Shown here in pieces: positions 1 through 8,262 of a DNA stretch of 60,182 bases. A program made the position numbers and the translations under genes. Origin of the DNA: Sphingomonas sp. (GTDB lineage Bacteria > Pseudomonadota > Alphaproteobacteria > Sphingomonadales > Sphingomonadaceae); contig JAFIGU010000119.1 in NCBI GenBank assembly GCA_017849555.1, positions 1-60,182 on the forward strand. Direction: 5' to 3'. The first letter of the stretch is position 1, and each line of letters opens with the position of its first letter. The notes below the pieces were generated by a model. The model was not told where the DNA came from and searched no databases. It saw only the letters and a list, made by a program, of their open reading frames with translations.

Positions 1-277
1 CCGAGAGGTGCGCGGGGACGCGCAGATGGCGGCGCACCACGTCGACGAAGAGCGGATCGCGCTTCGCGGCCCACACCGCCGCGACATGGCCGATCGCCCA
101 GATGGCGATGCCGACCAACCAGAGGCGAAGGCCGAGGCCAACGGCGCCAGCGAGCGTCCCGTTCATGATGGCGATGGCGCGCGGCGCGCCGCCGAGCAGG
201 ATCGGCTCGGTCAGCGCCCGGTGAACGGGAGCCGTGTAGCCTGGGACATCGCCGCCCTGTTCGACACCGCCCGTCAT
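1..277 (-). CDS. trbD: TrbD (VirB3-like), 5' part, runs off window edge
   Basis: Partial gene. Translating the minus strand from the ATG at 277 gives an open frame to the window edge, about 92 residues. It has the TrbD signature: an N-terminal segment reading YTAPVHRALTEPILLGG, then a hydrophobic stretch (residues ~40-60) and a charged tail. TrbD is the VirB3-like inner-membrane component of the mating-pair-formation type IV secretion system. Its start codon overlaps the trbC stop by one base (TGATG), as expected in a trbB-C-D-E operon. The remaining trb genes should lie to the left of this window. Confidence 0.85.
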   Translation of the reverse strand, partial: MTGGVEQGGDVPGYTAPVHRALTEPILLGGAPRAIAIMNGTLAGAVGLGLRLWLVGIAIWAIGHVAAVWAAKRDPLFVDVVRRHLRVPAHLS

Positions 278-624
278 CAGACGAGCGCTCCGCCGCCGAA
301 CGAGAAGAACGACAGGAAGAAGCTCGACGCCGCGAAGGCGATCGACAGGCCGAAGACGATCTGGATCAGCCGGCGGAAGCCGCCTGATGTGTCGCCGAAG
401 GCGAGCGTCAGGCCGGTGACGATAATGATGATCACCGCGATGATCTTGGCGACCGGGCCTTCGATCAACTGCAGGATCTGTTGCAGCGGCTGCTCCCACG
501 GCATTGACGAGCCGGAGGCATGGGCGGGCGCGGCCATCATCACAGACAGCGTGGCGACGGACACGGTCATGGCGAGACGGCGGCGGACTTGAGTCCGGCA
601 CATTGAGCGCAGGCGTTGGATCAC
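277..624 (-). CDS. trbC: TrbC (VirB2-like) conjugal pilin precursor
   Basis: 115 residues, normal for TrbC/VirB2 prepilins. A basic N-terminus and hydrophobic segment ending in AAPAHA (residues ~18-36) form a signal peptide. Two hydrophobic helices follow (residues ~60-78 and ~86-105), giving the two-helix pilin core. The product is processed and assembled into the conjugative pilus. The start is GTG at 624, overlapping the trbB stop by four bases (GTGA), which implies translational coupling. An internal ATG at codon 8 is an alternative start. Confidence 0.88.
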   Translation of the reverse strand: MIQRLRSMCRTQVRRRLAMTVSVATLSVMMAAPAHASGSSMPWEQPLQQILQLIEGPVAKIIAVIIIIVTGLTLAFGDTSGGFRRLIQIVFGLSIAFAASSFFLSFFSFGGGALV

Positions 625-1637
625 AGGCGTTCTCCTTCAGGGCTTGGGGTGAGCGAGGTCGGGCCGCCGGTGCCCTCGATGACGGCCGGCGCGACGCGGT
701 AATCGCCATCGAGGCCGAGGCCCTTGACGCGTGCGAGCTCGGAGAGCCGGCGCGCCGAGCCGCGGCCGGAGAGGACGGCAACGATGTCGATCGTCTCGGC
801 GATCAGCGCGCGCGGGACGGTGACGACGGCCTCCTGGATGAGCTGTTCCATTCGGCGCAGCGCACCGATCGCGCTGCCGGCATGGATCGTGCCGACGCCG
901 CCGGGATGGCCGGTGCCCCAGGCCTTGAGCAGTTCCAGGGCTTCGGCGCCGCGCACCTCGCCGATCGGAATACGATCGGGGCGAAGACGCAGCGCAGAGC
1001 GAACGAGATCGGAGAGAGAGGCGACGCCGTCTTTCGTGCGCATCGCCACGAGGTTCGGCGCGGCGCATTGCAGTTCGCGCGTATCTTCGATGATGACGAC
1101 GCGATCGTCGGTCTTCGCGACCTCTGCGAGCAATGCGTTGGTCAGCGTGGTCTTGCCGGTGGACGTACCGCCGGCGACCAGAATGTTCGCGCGCGCAGCG
1201 ACGCCTTCGCGTAACGTCTCGGCCTGCGCTGTCGACATGATGCCCGCTGCGACATAGTCGTCGAGGGTGAACACTGCGACGGCGGGCTTGCGGATCGCGA
1301 AGGCTGGAGCCGCGACCACAGGCGGAAGAAGACCCTCGAACCTTTCCCCGGTCTCGGGGAGTTCGGCGGAGACACGCGGCGCGCCGGCATGGACTTCGGC
1401 ACCGACGTGATGGGCGACCAGGCGGACGATGCGCTCGCCGTCGGCTGCCGGCAGCTTACGGCCGGTATCCTCAAGCCCGCTGGAGAGACGGTCGATCCAG
1501 AGCCGCCCGTCGGGATTCAGCATCACTTCGACAATGGACGGGTCTTCCAGGAAGCCAGCGATGGCAGGTCCGAACGCCGTGCGCAGCATGCGCGCGCCCC
1601 GCTGGATCGCCTCGGATTGCTGGTGCGTGGTCGTCAT
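621..1637 (-). CDS. trbB: TrbB (VirB11-like) secretion ATPase
   Basis: About 338 residues. Walker A is visible as GGTSTGKTT, followed by the Asp/His boxes of the VirB11/PulE family (VIIEDTRELQ and GHPGGVGTIHAGS). It is a cytoplasmic hexameric ATPase that powers pilus assembly and DNA transfer in the trb type IV system. The ATG at 1637 (MTTTHQQ...) is chosen because family members usually begin here and a GGGG lies just upstream. An upstream in-frame ATG at 1667 also has a good AGGGGA site and cannot be excluded. It is the first trb gene in this operon. Confidence 0.93.
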   Translation of the reverse strand: MTTTHQQSEAIQRGARMLRTAFGPAIAGFLEDPSIVEVMLNPDGRLWIDRLSSGLEDTGRKLPAADGERIVRLVAHHVGAEVHAGAPRVSAELPETGERFEGLLPPVVAAPAFAIRKPAVAVFTLDDYVAAGIMSTAQAETLREGVAARANILVAGGTSTGKTTLTNALLAEVAKTDDRVVIIEDTRELQCAAPNLVAMRTKDGVASLSDLVRSALRLRPDRIPIGEVRGAEALELLKAWGTGHPGGVGTIHAGSAIGALRRMEQLIQEAVVTVPRALIAETIDIVAVLSGRGSARRLSELARVKGLGLDGDYRVAPAVIEGTGGPTSLTPSPEGERL

Positions 1638-1779
1638 CTTGTCCCCGTGCTGGCGGGGACGCGGCATGCAGTCCCCTGACGGGGATGATTAAAAGAGCCG
1701 GAAATCGGGTCGGTTCAACAAGTATCTCGATGCGTGCGGCCATGGCGAAGAAAAGGCGGCAATCGGCGGAGTTGAATAT

Positions 1780-2247
1780 TCAGCCTGGATCGCCGTTTGT
1801 CTTGAAGAGCGCATGGTCTGCGCCGTCGCGCAGCGAGTCGACATCGCGCGAAAGCTCTTTCAGGAACCTGTCGCCGGTCGCCAATCGCCGACCGAGCGAT
1901 TGCATGAAGCCTTCGAAGCGTTCCGTTCCTTTCGCGCGCGCCGAGGCTTGCGCGCTTTCGGGCAATGGCGGCGTGATAGTGAGCCAAAAGCGGATGAACA
2001 GCGAGACGGACTCGCCCAGGATGGCGATATCCTCGTCGAGCCCATCGATCTGGCGGCCGAGCTTGTCCATGCGGCGTGCGAACACGGCCTCGAGCCGTTC
2101 GGAGGCGTCGGCCGAGAGGAAGGACGCGACGGCTGCTTCGATCACCGCGGATTTGGAGACATTGCGCCGGAGCGCCAGCGCCTCGACCTGCTTCAGTAGG
2201 CCGGGGTCGAAATAGACGTTCATGCGGGTCTTGGCCTGCACCGGCAT
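1780..2247 (-). CDS. CopG/RHH-family protein between traG and trbB
   Basis: 155 residues. The N-terminus (RMNVYFDPGLLKQVEALA...) is a ribbon-helix-helix DNA-binding domain, and the C-terminal two thirds are helical and charged. Proteins of this type are a constant part of traG-copG-trbB modules in conjugative elements, where they are assumed to regulate the transfer operon; this has not been shown here. The start at 2247 lies 3 bases after the traG stop (TAG GAG ATG). An in-frame ATG at 2223 would keep the whole RHH domain. The 140 bp up to trbB contain no gene. Confidence 0.85.
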   Translation of the reverse strand: MPVQAKTRMNVYFDPGLLKQVEALALRRNVSKSAVIEAAVASFLSADASERLEAVFARRMDKLGRQIDGLDEDIAILGESVSLFIRFWLTITPPLPESAQASARAKGTERFEGFMQSLGRRLATGDRFLKELSRDVDSLRDGADHALFKTNGDPG

Positions 2248-2250
2248 CTC

Positions 2251-4239
2251 CTACAATTCGATGCCGTCGGCCGGGTCCATCGTCGCCTGCCGGGCGACGA
2301 TGCGAATACGCTGGCGCAGCGCTCGCGCCTTGGCGGCGTCCACGTCGGGCTCATCGTCCAAAAGATCAAACTCCTGCTCGGGCGGCCGCGCGGCCGGGAC
2401 GATCTCTTCATGCTCGGGCAATTCCGGCTCGCGGCGGATGCCGGCATTGGCCGGATCGCCATCGGCGCCGTCGCTTGTTGTGGTTGCCGCCGCTGCGGCC
2501 GATGGCGCGATCACACGCGCCGACCATTCATCCGTCATCGTCGCTGCGGCTCGCGGCGCGATAAGATCGGGCGGCGGCAGGATGCGCTCCTTGAAGCGCG
2601 CATCCTCGAAATAGCGCGCCTTCTTCGCCCGGATCGGCGGCGTGCCCGCCACCATGACGATCTCGTCGCTGGGCGGAAGCTGCATGATCTCGCCGGGTGT
2701 CAGGAGCGGCCGCGCCGTCTCCTGGCGCGACACCATGAGGTGCCCGAGCCACGGCGCCAGCCGATGGCCGGCATAGTTAGTGGAATCGCGCAGCTCCGTC
2801 GCGGTGCCGAGCGAATCCGACACACGCTTGGCGGTGCGCTCGGTATTGGCGGCGAAGGCGACGCGCACATGGCAATTGTCGAGGATCGAATTGTTCGGCC
2901 CATAGGCGCGTTCGATTTGATTGAGGCTCTGCGCGATCAGGAAGGATTTGAGACCGTAGCCGGCCATGAAGGCCAAGGCGGACTCAAAAAAGTCCAATCG
3001 GCCGAGCGCGGGAAACTCGTCGAGCATGAGCAGCAGGCGATGGCGTTTGTTCGACGCCTTCAATTCCTCGGTGAGCCGCCGGCCGATCTGGTTGAGGATC
3101 AGGCGGATCAGGGGCTTGGTGCGGTTGATGTCGGACGGCGGCACGACGAGGTAGAGGGTGACCGGCCGCCGGTCCCCGACCAGATCGGCGATGCGCCAGT
3201 CGCAGCGCGCCGTCACCTTCGCCACGACCGGATCGCGATAGAGGCCAAGGAAGCTCATGGCGGTCGACAGCACGCCGGATCGCTCGTTCTCTGATTTGTT
3301 GAGCAGCTCGCGCGCGGCGGAAGCAACGACGGGATGGACGCCCGCTTCGCCCAGATGCGGCGCCGACATCATCGCGCGCAGCGTCGCTTCGACTGGCCGG
3401 CGCGGATCGGAGAGGAAGTTGGCGACGCCCGCCAGCGTCTTGTCGGGCTCGGCATAGAGGACGTGCAGGATCGCGCCGACCAGCAGGCTGTGGCTTGTCT
3501 TCTCCCAATGGTTGCGCTTGTCGAGGCTGCCTTCGGGATCGACCAGGATGTCGGCGATGTTCTGGACGTCGCGCACCTCCCATTCGCCGCGCCGGACTTC
3601 CAGCAACGGATTGTAGGCGGACGATTGTGCATTGGTCGGATCGAACAGCAGCACGCGGCCATGCTTGGCGCGGAAGCCGGCGGTCAGGGTCCAGTTCTCG
3701 CCCTTGATGTCGTGGACGATGCAGCTTCCCGGCCAGGTAAGCAGCGTCGGCACAACGAGCCCGACACCCTTGCCACTCCGCGTCGGGGCGAAGCACAGCA
3801 CATGTTCGGGGCCGTCATGGCGCAGATAATCCTGGATGTGCCGGCCGAGCACGACGCCATCGGGACCAAGCAGGCCGACGGCGCGGATTTCCCGGTCGTC
3901 GGCCCAGCGGGCGGAGCCGTAGGTCGCCACATTGCGCGCCTCGCGCGCCCGGATGAGCGACATGAAGATGGCGACGGCGATGGCGATGAAGCTGCCGGAT
4001 ACGGCGATCGCCGCTCCCTCCAGGAAGATGGATGGCGCATAGGCGTCGAACGAAAACCACCACCAGAAAAAAGCCGGTGGAGAATAGACCGGCCAGCCCG
4101 CCAGTTTGAACCATGGGGCGCCAAGCTGCGCCTGAAAGCCGAGCCGCCATGCGGTCCATTGCGTCGCCGCCCATGTCGTCAACAGCACAACGGTCAGGAC
4201 AACGGCGATCTGACCCCAGAGTATTCGGCCTCCACGCAT
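2251..4239 (-). CDS. traG: TraG/VirD4-type coupling protein
   Basis: 662 residues. Two or three N-terminal membrane segments (residues ~8-30 and ~60-95) precede the cytoplasmic motor domain. Walker A is TRSGKGVGLVVPTLL and Walker B is LLLMLDEFPALGRLDF. This is the type IV coupling protein that hands the relaxase-DNA complex to the Trb channel at the inner membrane. The ATG at 4239 has a GGAG site at proper spacing; the longer frame starting at a TTG (4257) has none. The C-terminal ~80 residues are acidic and variable. It heads the traG-copG-trbBCD unit. Confidence 0.94.
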   Translation of the reverse strand: MRGGRILWGQIAVVLTVVLLTTWAATQWTAWRLGFQAQLGAPWFKLAGWPVYSPPAFFWWWFSFDAYAPSIFLEGAAIAVSGSFIAIAVAIFMSLIRAREARNVATYGSARWADDREIRAVGLLGPDGVVLGRHIQDYLRHDGPEHVLCFAPTRSGKGVGLVVPTLLTWPGSCIVHDIKGENWTLTAGFRAKHGRVLLFDPTNAQSSAYNPLLEVRRGEWEVRDVQNIADILVDPEGSLDKRNHWEKTSHSLLVGAILHVLYAEPDKTLAGVANFLSDPRRPVEATLRAMMSAPHLGEAGVHPVVASAARELLNKSENERSGVLSTAMSFLGLYRDPVVAKVTARCDWRIADLVGDRRPVTLYLVVPPSDINRTKPLIRLILNQIGRRLTEELKASNKRHRLLLMLDEFPALGRLDFFESALAFMAGYGLKSFLIAQSLNQIERAYGPNNSILDNCHVRVAFAANTERTAKRVSDSLGTATELRDSTNYAGHRLAPWLGHLMVSRQETARPLLTPGEIMQLPPSDEIVMVAGTPPIRAKKARYFEDARFKERILPPPDLIAPRAAATMTDEWSARVIAPSAAAAATTTSDGADGDPANAGIRREPELPEHEEIVPAARPPEQEFDLLDDEPDVDAAKARALRQRIRIVARQATMDPADGIEL

Positions 4240-4360
4240 ACAGGCTCCAATCGGCAAAAGAGATGGAGCCGATCAGAGAATAGGCGTTTTCGCGAGACTC
4301 AACAGAAAAGACATATCGGCGTGCCGCCGGATACCATGGCGTAGAAATCGGATGGTTCGC

Positions 4361-4675
4361 TTAGTGCCGTGTCTTGCCCTGAGCCTCTTGCGTCGCCTCC
4401 GCGACGGCCTGCTGGAGAATGCGGCGGTAGCCCTGCTTGGTCATCCATTGCGCGCGGGCGAGATGGCTTTCCCAGCAGGCCCTTGTGCGGTCTTCCTCGG
4501 CGACCGGATCGCGGTGCAGCACGATCCGCGCCACCTCGGACCAGTCCGCTCCGTCCGTCTGCGCATCCAGCAAACGCAGATAGGTCACATAATGCTCTTC
4601 GTCATAAGTCGTGATCTCGGGGCCGCTCGGGGCCTCGTCATCGACATCGGGATCAAGCTTGGGTCTGACGCGCAT
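4361..4675 (-). CDS. Short DUF2285 protein, QseM-like antiactivator candidate
   Basis: 104 residues made almost entirely of a DUF2285 domain (DWSEVARIVLHRD, WESHLARAQWMTKQGYR), an HTH variant. The start at 4675 has an AGGGAGG site 7 bases upstream. It is transcribed away from an XRE-family gene at 4783. In Mesorhizobium ICEMlSym(R7A), a short DUF2285 protein (QseM) that blocks TraR and FseA is divergent from an XRE-type repressor (QseC). The same layout, plus an FseA-like gene at 13 kb, makes QseM the best guess here. That role is an inference from arrangement and domain only. Confidence 0.75.
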   Translation of the reverse strand: MRVRPKLDPDVDDEAPSGPEITTYDEEHYVTYLRLLDAQTDGADWSEVARIVLHRDPVAEEDRTRACWESHLARAQWMTKQGYRRILQQAVAEATQEAQGKTRH

Positions 4676-4710
4676 CGAACGCCCTCCCTTCAGGGCCAAC
4701 AGCACCAAAA

Positions 4711-4741
4711 ATCCTGAACTGGGATAATCCCATATCAGGAT
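4711..4741. promoter_or_regulatory. Paired operators between DUF2285 and XRE genes
   Basis: Two 15-bp dyads of the form ATCC-N7-GGAT lie at 4711-4725 and 4727-4741, one base apart. They mirror each other around 4726, so the whole stretch 4710-4742 is one large dyad (outer arms AATCCTGA/TCAGGATT, inner palindrome GGGATAATCCC). The position in the 107-bp divergent promoter region is what a repressor with left and right operators would use. The XRE protein encoded at 4783 is the likely ligand. Confidence 0.7.
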
Positions 4742-4782
4742 TACCGAAATGGCCTCCCTTCATCAATGGAGCGCCGTTCCGA

Positions 4783-5067
4783 ATGCAGAAGTCCTTGCGC
4801 ACATCCCGACAGCAGCGTCTCCTGTCCCTGCTCGTCGAAGCACGCAAGGCGAAAGGTATGACCCAGGCCGAAATTGCCGCAGCGCTCGGCAGGCCGCAAT
4901 CCTTTGTCGCCAAATATGAGAACGATGAGCGACGGATTGATGTCATCGAGTTCGTCGATATTGCTGCGGCGCTGGGCGTTTCGGCTGCCGAAATCCTGAA
5001 AGAGATCGAATCGACCGCAGAGGCCCCCAAACGAACCGGCGGGCGAAAATCCCAACCCCTCCGCTAG
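4783..5067 (+). CDS. XRE-family HTH regulator, QseC-like
   Basis: 94 residues with a canonical Cro/C1 helix-turn-helix (AEIAAALGRPQSFVAKYEND, residues ~27-48). It is one of few plus-strand genes in the element and is divergent from the DUF2285 gene. A GGAG lies about 9 bases before the ATG. It probably binds the paired dyads at 4711-4741 and controls both promoters, as QseC does for qseM/qseC in ICEMlSym. Its last four bases overlap, tail to tail, the end of the GNAT toxin gene. Confidence 0.8.
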   Translation: MQKSLRTSRQQRLLSLLVEARKAKGMTQAEIAAALGRPQSFVAKYENDERRIDVIEFVDIAAALGVSAAEILKEIESTAEAPKRTGGRKSQPLR

Positions 5068-5561
5068 CGGCCGATCAGGGCGCGAACGTCCTTGAGGAGC
5101 ACAAACAGGTGCATCGGATCGCTGGGCGACGCGATGAAATCGAAATGTTCGTAGAAGGCTCGCGCCTCCTCATCCTTGGCATGGACGGCAAAAGCGCGCA
5201 GGCCCGCGATTTCGGCGGCGGCGAGCGTGCGGCCGAGCGCATCCTTGAGCAGGCCGGAGCCGATCCCCTTGCCTGACCAGGCGCTGGCCACCGCGAGGCG
5301 TGCGAGGATCATCAGGGGAACCGGATGACGGGCGACGCCCTTCTTCAACCGCCCGGGCGCATCGTCATAGGCCACGTCGCCATAGGTCAGGGTGTAATAG
5401 CCGACCACCTCATCGTCCGAGAGGGCGAGATAGGTCTGCGCGCTGTTGGAAAGCTGGCTTTGCAGGGCGAAGCGGATCAGGAAGCGGTTGAGCGGCTCCT
5501 TGCCGCAATCGAACCCCTCGACGCGATGCTCGCGCCGCAGCTTCTCGATACGGAGCGCCAC
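5064..5561 (-). CDS. GNAT acetyltransferase toxin (TacT/AtaT type)
   Basis: 165 residues with a GNAT fold. The acetyl-CoA loop is ASAWSGKGIGSGLL (residues ~93-106), and the C-terminus carries the AFYEHFDF motif common to toxins of this class, which acetylate charged tRNAs. It is 4 bases downstream of a DUF1778 antitoxin gene, so the pair is a type II toxin-antitoxin module, presumably stabilising the element. Substrate tRNA cannot be told from sequence. Confidence 0.85.
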   Translation of the reverse strand: MALRIEKLRREHRVEGFDCGKEPLNRFLIRFALQSQLSNSAQTYLALSDDEVVGYYTLTYGDVAYDDAPGRLKKGVARHPVPLMILARLAVASAWSGKGIGSGLLKDALGRTLAAAEIAGLRAFAVHAKDEEARAFYEHFDFIASPSDPMHLFVLLKDVRALIGR

Positions 5562-5565
5562 GGGG

Positions 5566-5850
5566 CTATTCGCCGGGATGCTCGAACAGGCCGGGCTCGT
5601 TCAGGAGCCGCTTCAGCCTCGGCAACGGACGGGGCGGTGCATCGAGCGCGGCGAGGAAGGCTTGCCAGCGCTCCGCGTCCAGCCCGAAATGCTGGCGGTC
5701 CGGCAAGGTCTCTTGGGCACGGATGAGCGCGCTTTCCAGCACGAACTCGCTGACCGACCGTCGCTCGGCTTGGGCCGCGGCGTTCAGCACGCGCTTGGCC
5801 TCCGGCGTCAGCCGCAGGTCGAGTTTCTCGGATCGGGTTGCATTGGCCAT
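5566..5850 (-). CDS. DUF1778 (TacA-type) antitoxin
   Basis: 94 residues. The N-terminal RHH (LDLRLTPEAKRVLNAAAQ) binds DNA and the C-terminal half would wrap the GNAT toxin. The start at 5850 (MANATRSEK) is preceded by AGGAGG at 7-8 bases; a longer frame from 5880 lacks this. A TATAGT-like -10 element near 5870 suggests that the TA operon has its own promoter, and the RHH protein probably autorepresses it. Confidence 0.85.
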   Translation of the reverse strand: MANATRSEKLDLRLTPEAKRVLNAAAQAERRSVSEFVLESALIRAQETLPDRQHFGLDAERWQAFLAALDAPPRPLPRLKRLLNEPGLFEHPGE

Positions 5851-5922
5851 GGTGACGCCTCCTGATCGACTATATAGCATGTTCGGCCTCCTTTGTCATG
5901 ACATTGTCGGGCATTATGGCGG

Positions 5923-7971
5923 TCATAGCCCGAGTTCCCGCTGTTTCCCGAGCTGCCAGGATACCGATCCGCCCTGGACCACGCCGATAACCTCGCGGCC
6001 GCGCTGGCGCTCGATGACCGGCCGCCAGGGGACTAGGGTGAACTCATGGCTCTTCTCGACGATGGCAAATCTGCCGCTCGCGAGCTGGACGGTCCCGGTG
6101 AATGTGCCGCTCACGGTCTCGCCGTCTCCGGAGGCGCGGAACGGCATGGGCTTTGACACCGCCAGCTCGGCGCCGGCGCGCGCGACCTCACGCTCGCGCA
6201 GCGTGGCAAGCAGATTGCGGCGATAGAACACCCGGCCGGTCGGCTGGCGGGTGGCATCACCCTGGTCGATCAGATGTTCGCGGCGGCGGTCCATCGCCTG
6301 GGCGACGGCCTGTCCGAAGCCAGCCGGCGCCAGATCGGACGCCTCGCCTGCGATCAGCCGGCGGTCGAGCCAGGTGGCGCCGTCCGCCCCGATCTGGCTT
6401 TCCAGATCGAAGGCCGAGAGGACGCGGATATTGACGCGGACACTGCGGCCGGCGTCATGGGCGGCTGCCCGGCTCTCGAAATCCTCGGGGATGCGCCAGC
6501 GGTCGGCGTCGATGCGCTCGACGATGCCGGCGCGGCGCAACGCCTCCAGCCGGCGGACATGGGCATCGACGAAGCCTTCGTAGTCGCCACCGGGCACGCG
6601 GCCGTCGAACCGGGCCTGCTCCAGATGGCGGCTCGGCTGATAGACGCCGTCCTTGGTCATAACGGCAATGGCGCGATCCGAAGGCCGGGCCGCCATATCG
6701 GCCGGACCGATCTCAACGATGCTGCCGATACGCGCATCCTCGACGCGACCCGCATCGAAGCCGGAGACATGGTGCGCGCGGCCAGCGATCCCGTCGACAA
6801 CCAGGGTGATGTTCTCGCCCAGTTCGTCGGCGAGATGCTTGTCGATGACGCGGCCGACAATCGGCGCGCCTGCCGCGCCGTCATGAATCTGGAAGCTGGC
6901 CGGATCGCGCTCCTGTCCCTCCGCCCGAAGCACCTTCTGCATGGTGCGGATGATGTCTCCGCGCTCGCCCAGCTCGCGCAGGGTGGGCTCAAGTCGGTCA
7001 CTCAACTCCCAGACGCCCGGCGCATGCTCGGTGGCAAGCCCCATCTTTTCCAGCTTGCCAAGCCGGGCCAGACGAAGCGCCCGGCTGGCGATGCCGCGCG
7101 GATCGCCGGGCTCGGGACGAAGATCGACCAGGCCGTGGCGCGCCTCTGCGATCATGGCGCGGTCGATGCGGGTGAAGCGGTCCTGACCGATTTCGGCGGA
7201 GAGCTTGCTCTGCTGCTCGATCTCGGTGACGGGACCGAGTTCGAGCGTCACGAGCGCGCTGGCGCGTTCGCGGACGCCGTGGGCGATATAGTCGCCGTTG
7301 ATGACCAGATCCTCGCCCAGCTCGTCGCGGCCGTTGACGATAACATGGACATGGGGATGGCCGGTGTTGAGGTGATTGACCGCGATCCAATCGAGCTTCG
7401 TGCCGAGGTCGGCTTCGACCTGGCTCATCAGGTCGCGCGTGTAGCCGGTCAGGTCCGCAAGGTCGGCCGCATCCTCGGGCGAGACGATCAAGCGGAACTG
7501 GTGGCGGTCATCCTTGCCGCGATCGAGGAAGGCATCGCCGTCGGCGCGATCCGCGGTCGCCGAGTAGAGCTGGCCGCGCTCGCCGTCGCGCGAGGTTCCG
7601 TCGCGCTGAATGTAGCGCAGATGGGCGGCCGCGCGGCCGTTCTTGCCGGCGGCGCGGACGGAGCGCGATTTGACGATGACGCGGCGGCTGCCGGGCTGGC
7701 GATGGCTCCAGCCATCCGAGAGGTTGCGGGCGCGCACGAAGGCCGCGCCGCGGCCGCGCTTCACGCCCCGGCCGCTCGCCAATGCCGATCGTGATCCATC
7801 CTTGGCGGCGCGGCCCGTGGCAGCGGCACGCGCCCCGCGCGATGGCGATCCGCCATGCTGGCGGGCGATCTTCTTGACCTTGGTGAAGAAGCTCTTGGTC
7901 TTGGCGCCGCCGCGCGCATCCGATCGAATGCGGCCTGGCCGTGGGCGGAAGTGGTTCTCGTCGTCGCTCAT
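5923..7971 (-). CDS. Relaxase, MOBP/VirD2-like with DUF3363
   Basis: 682 residues from the ATG at 7971 (MSDDENHFRPRP). The metal-binding triad of the relaxase domain is visible in VNHLNTGHPHVHVIVNG (residues ~205-221). The N-terminal ~110 residues are rich in Arg/Ala, and the C-terminal half corresponds to DUF3363. It would nick oriT and pilot the strand through TraG. Relaxases of this type (RlxS) follow traF in ICEMlSym-like and Tn4371-like elements, as here. The frame stays open 53 codons upstream of 7971, but that part looks non-coding and may hold oriT. Confidence 0.92.
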   Translation of the reverse strand: MSDDENHFRPRPGRIRSDARGGAKTKSFFTKVKKIARQHGGSPSRGARAAATGRAAKDGSRSALASGRGVKRGRGAAFVRARNLSDGWSHRQPGSRRVIVKSRSVRAAGKNGRAAAHLRYIQRDGTSRDGERGQLYSATADRADGDAFLDRGKDDRHQFRLIVSPEDAADLADLTGYTRDLMSQVEADLGTKLDWIAVNHLNTGHPHVHVIVNGRDELGEDLVINGDYIAHGVRERASALVTLELGPVTEIEQQSKLSAEIGQDRFTRIDRAMIAEARHGLVDLRPEPGDPRGIASRALRLARLGKLEKMGLATEHAPGVWELSDRLEPTLRELGERGDIIRTMQKVLRAEGQERDPASFQIHDGAAGAPIVGRVIDKHLADELGENITLVVDGIAGRAHHVSGFDAGRVEDARIGSIVEIGPADMAARPSDRAIAVMTKDGVYQPSRHLEQARFDGRVPGGDYEGFVDAHVRRLEALRRAGIVERIDADRWRIPEDFESRAAAHDAGRSVRVNIRVLSAFDLESQIGADGATWLDRRLIAGEASDLAPAGFGQAVAQAMDRRREHLIDQGDATRQPTGRVFYRRNLLATLREREVARAGAELAVSKPMPFRASGDGETVSGTFTGTVQLASGRFAIVEKSHEFTLVPWRPVIERQRGREVIGVVQGGSVSWQLGKQRELGL

Positions 7972-8021
7972 CGGCGCGGATCCTGCCGATGAGTGGGATT
8001 TCCGGCTAGAGTGCCGCCGAG

Positions 8022-8082
8022 AGCCTTGCAAAGGCTGGCGTTCCGCCGGATGGCGGCACCATGCCCTCCATTCGAGGGTGCC
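8022..8082. other. Candidate oriT: cluster of inverted repeats upstream of relaxase
   Basis: In the 291-bp gene-free stretch 7972-8262, three inverted repeats follow each other: AGCCTT-3-AAGGCT (8022-8036), CCGCC-4-GGCGG (8043-8056) and an imperfect GGCACC..CCCTC-5-GAGGGTGCC (8055-8082). A further palindrome, CCCCATGGGG, lies near 8125. Inverted repeats next to a relaxase gene are typical of oriT, but no nick site can be identified by eye. Confidence 0.35.
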
Positions 8083-8262
8083 ACCCCCAACAGTGTGCAG
8101 ACAAGGGCTTGCCCGGCAGATCGGCCCCATGGGGTGCCGTCCGCTTTAATCTTGCCCTCCCGCCTCTCTGCCCGTTCTGCCCCTCCTGCCGATCTTTGGT
8201 CCTGACTCCACACAGCCGACCTGCACAATGGACGACCACGCTCAAGCTCCGGAACGTGATCT

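Noticed and set aside
6274..7794. 506-codon plus-strand frame opposite the relaxase
   Set aside because: Antisense shadow; the relaxase strand carries the metal-binding triad and overlaps naturally with the operon.
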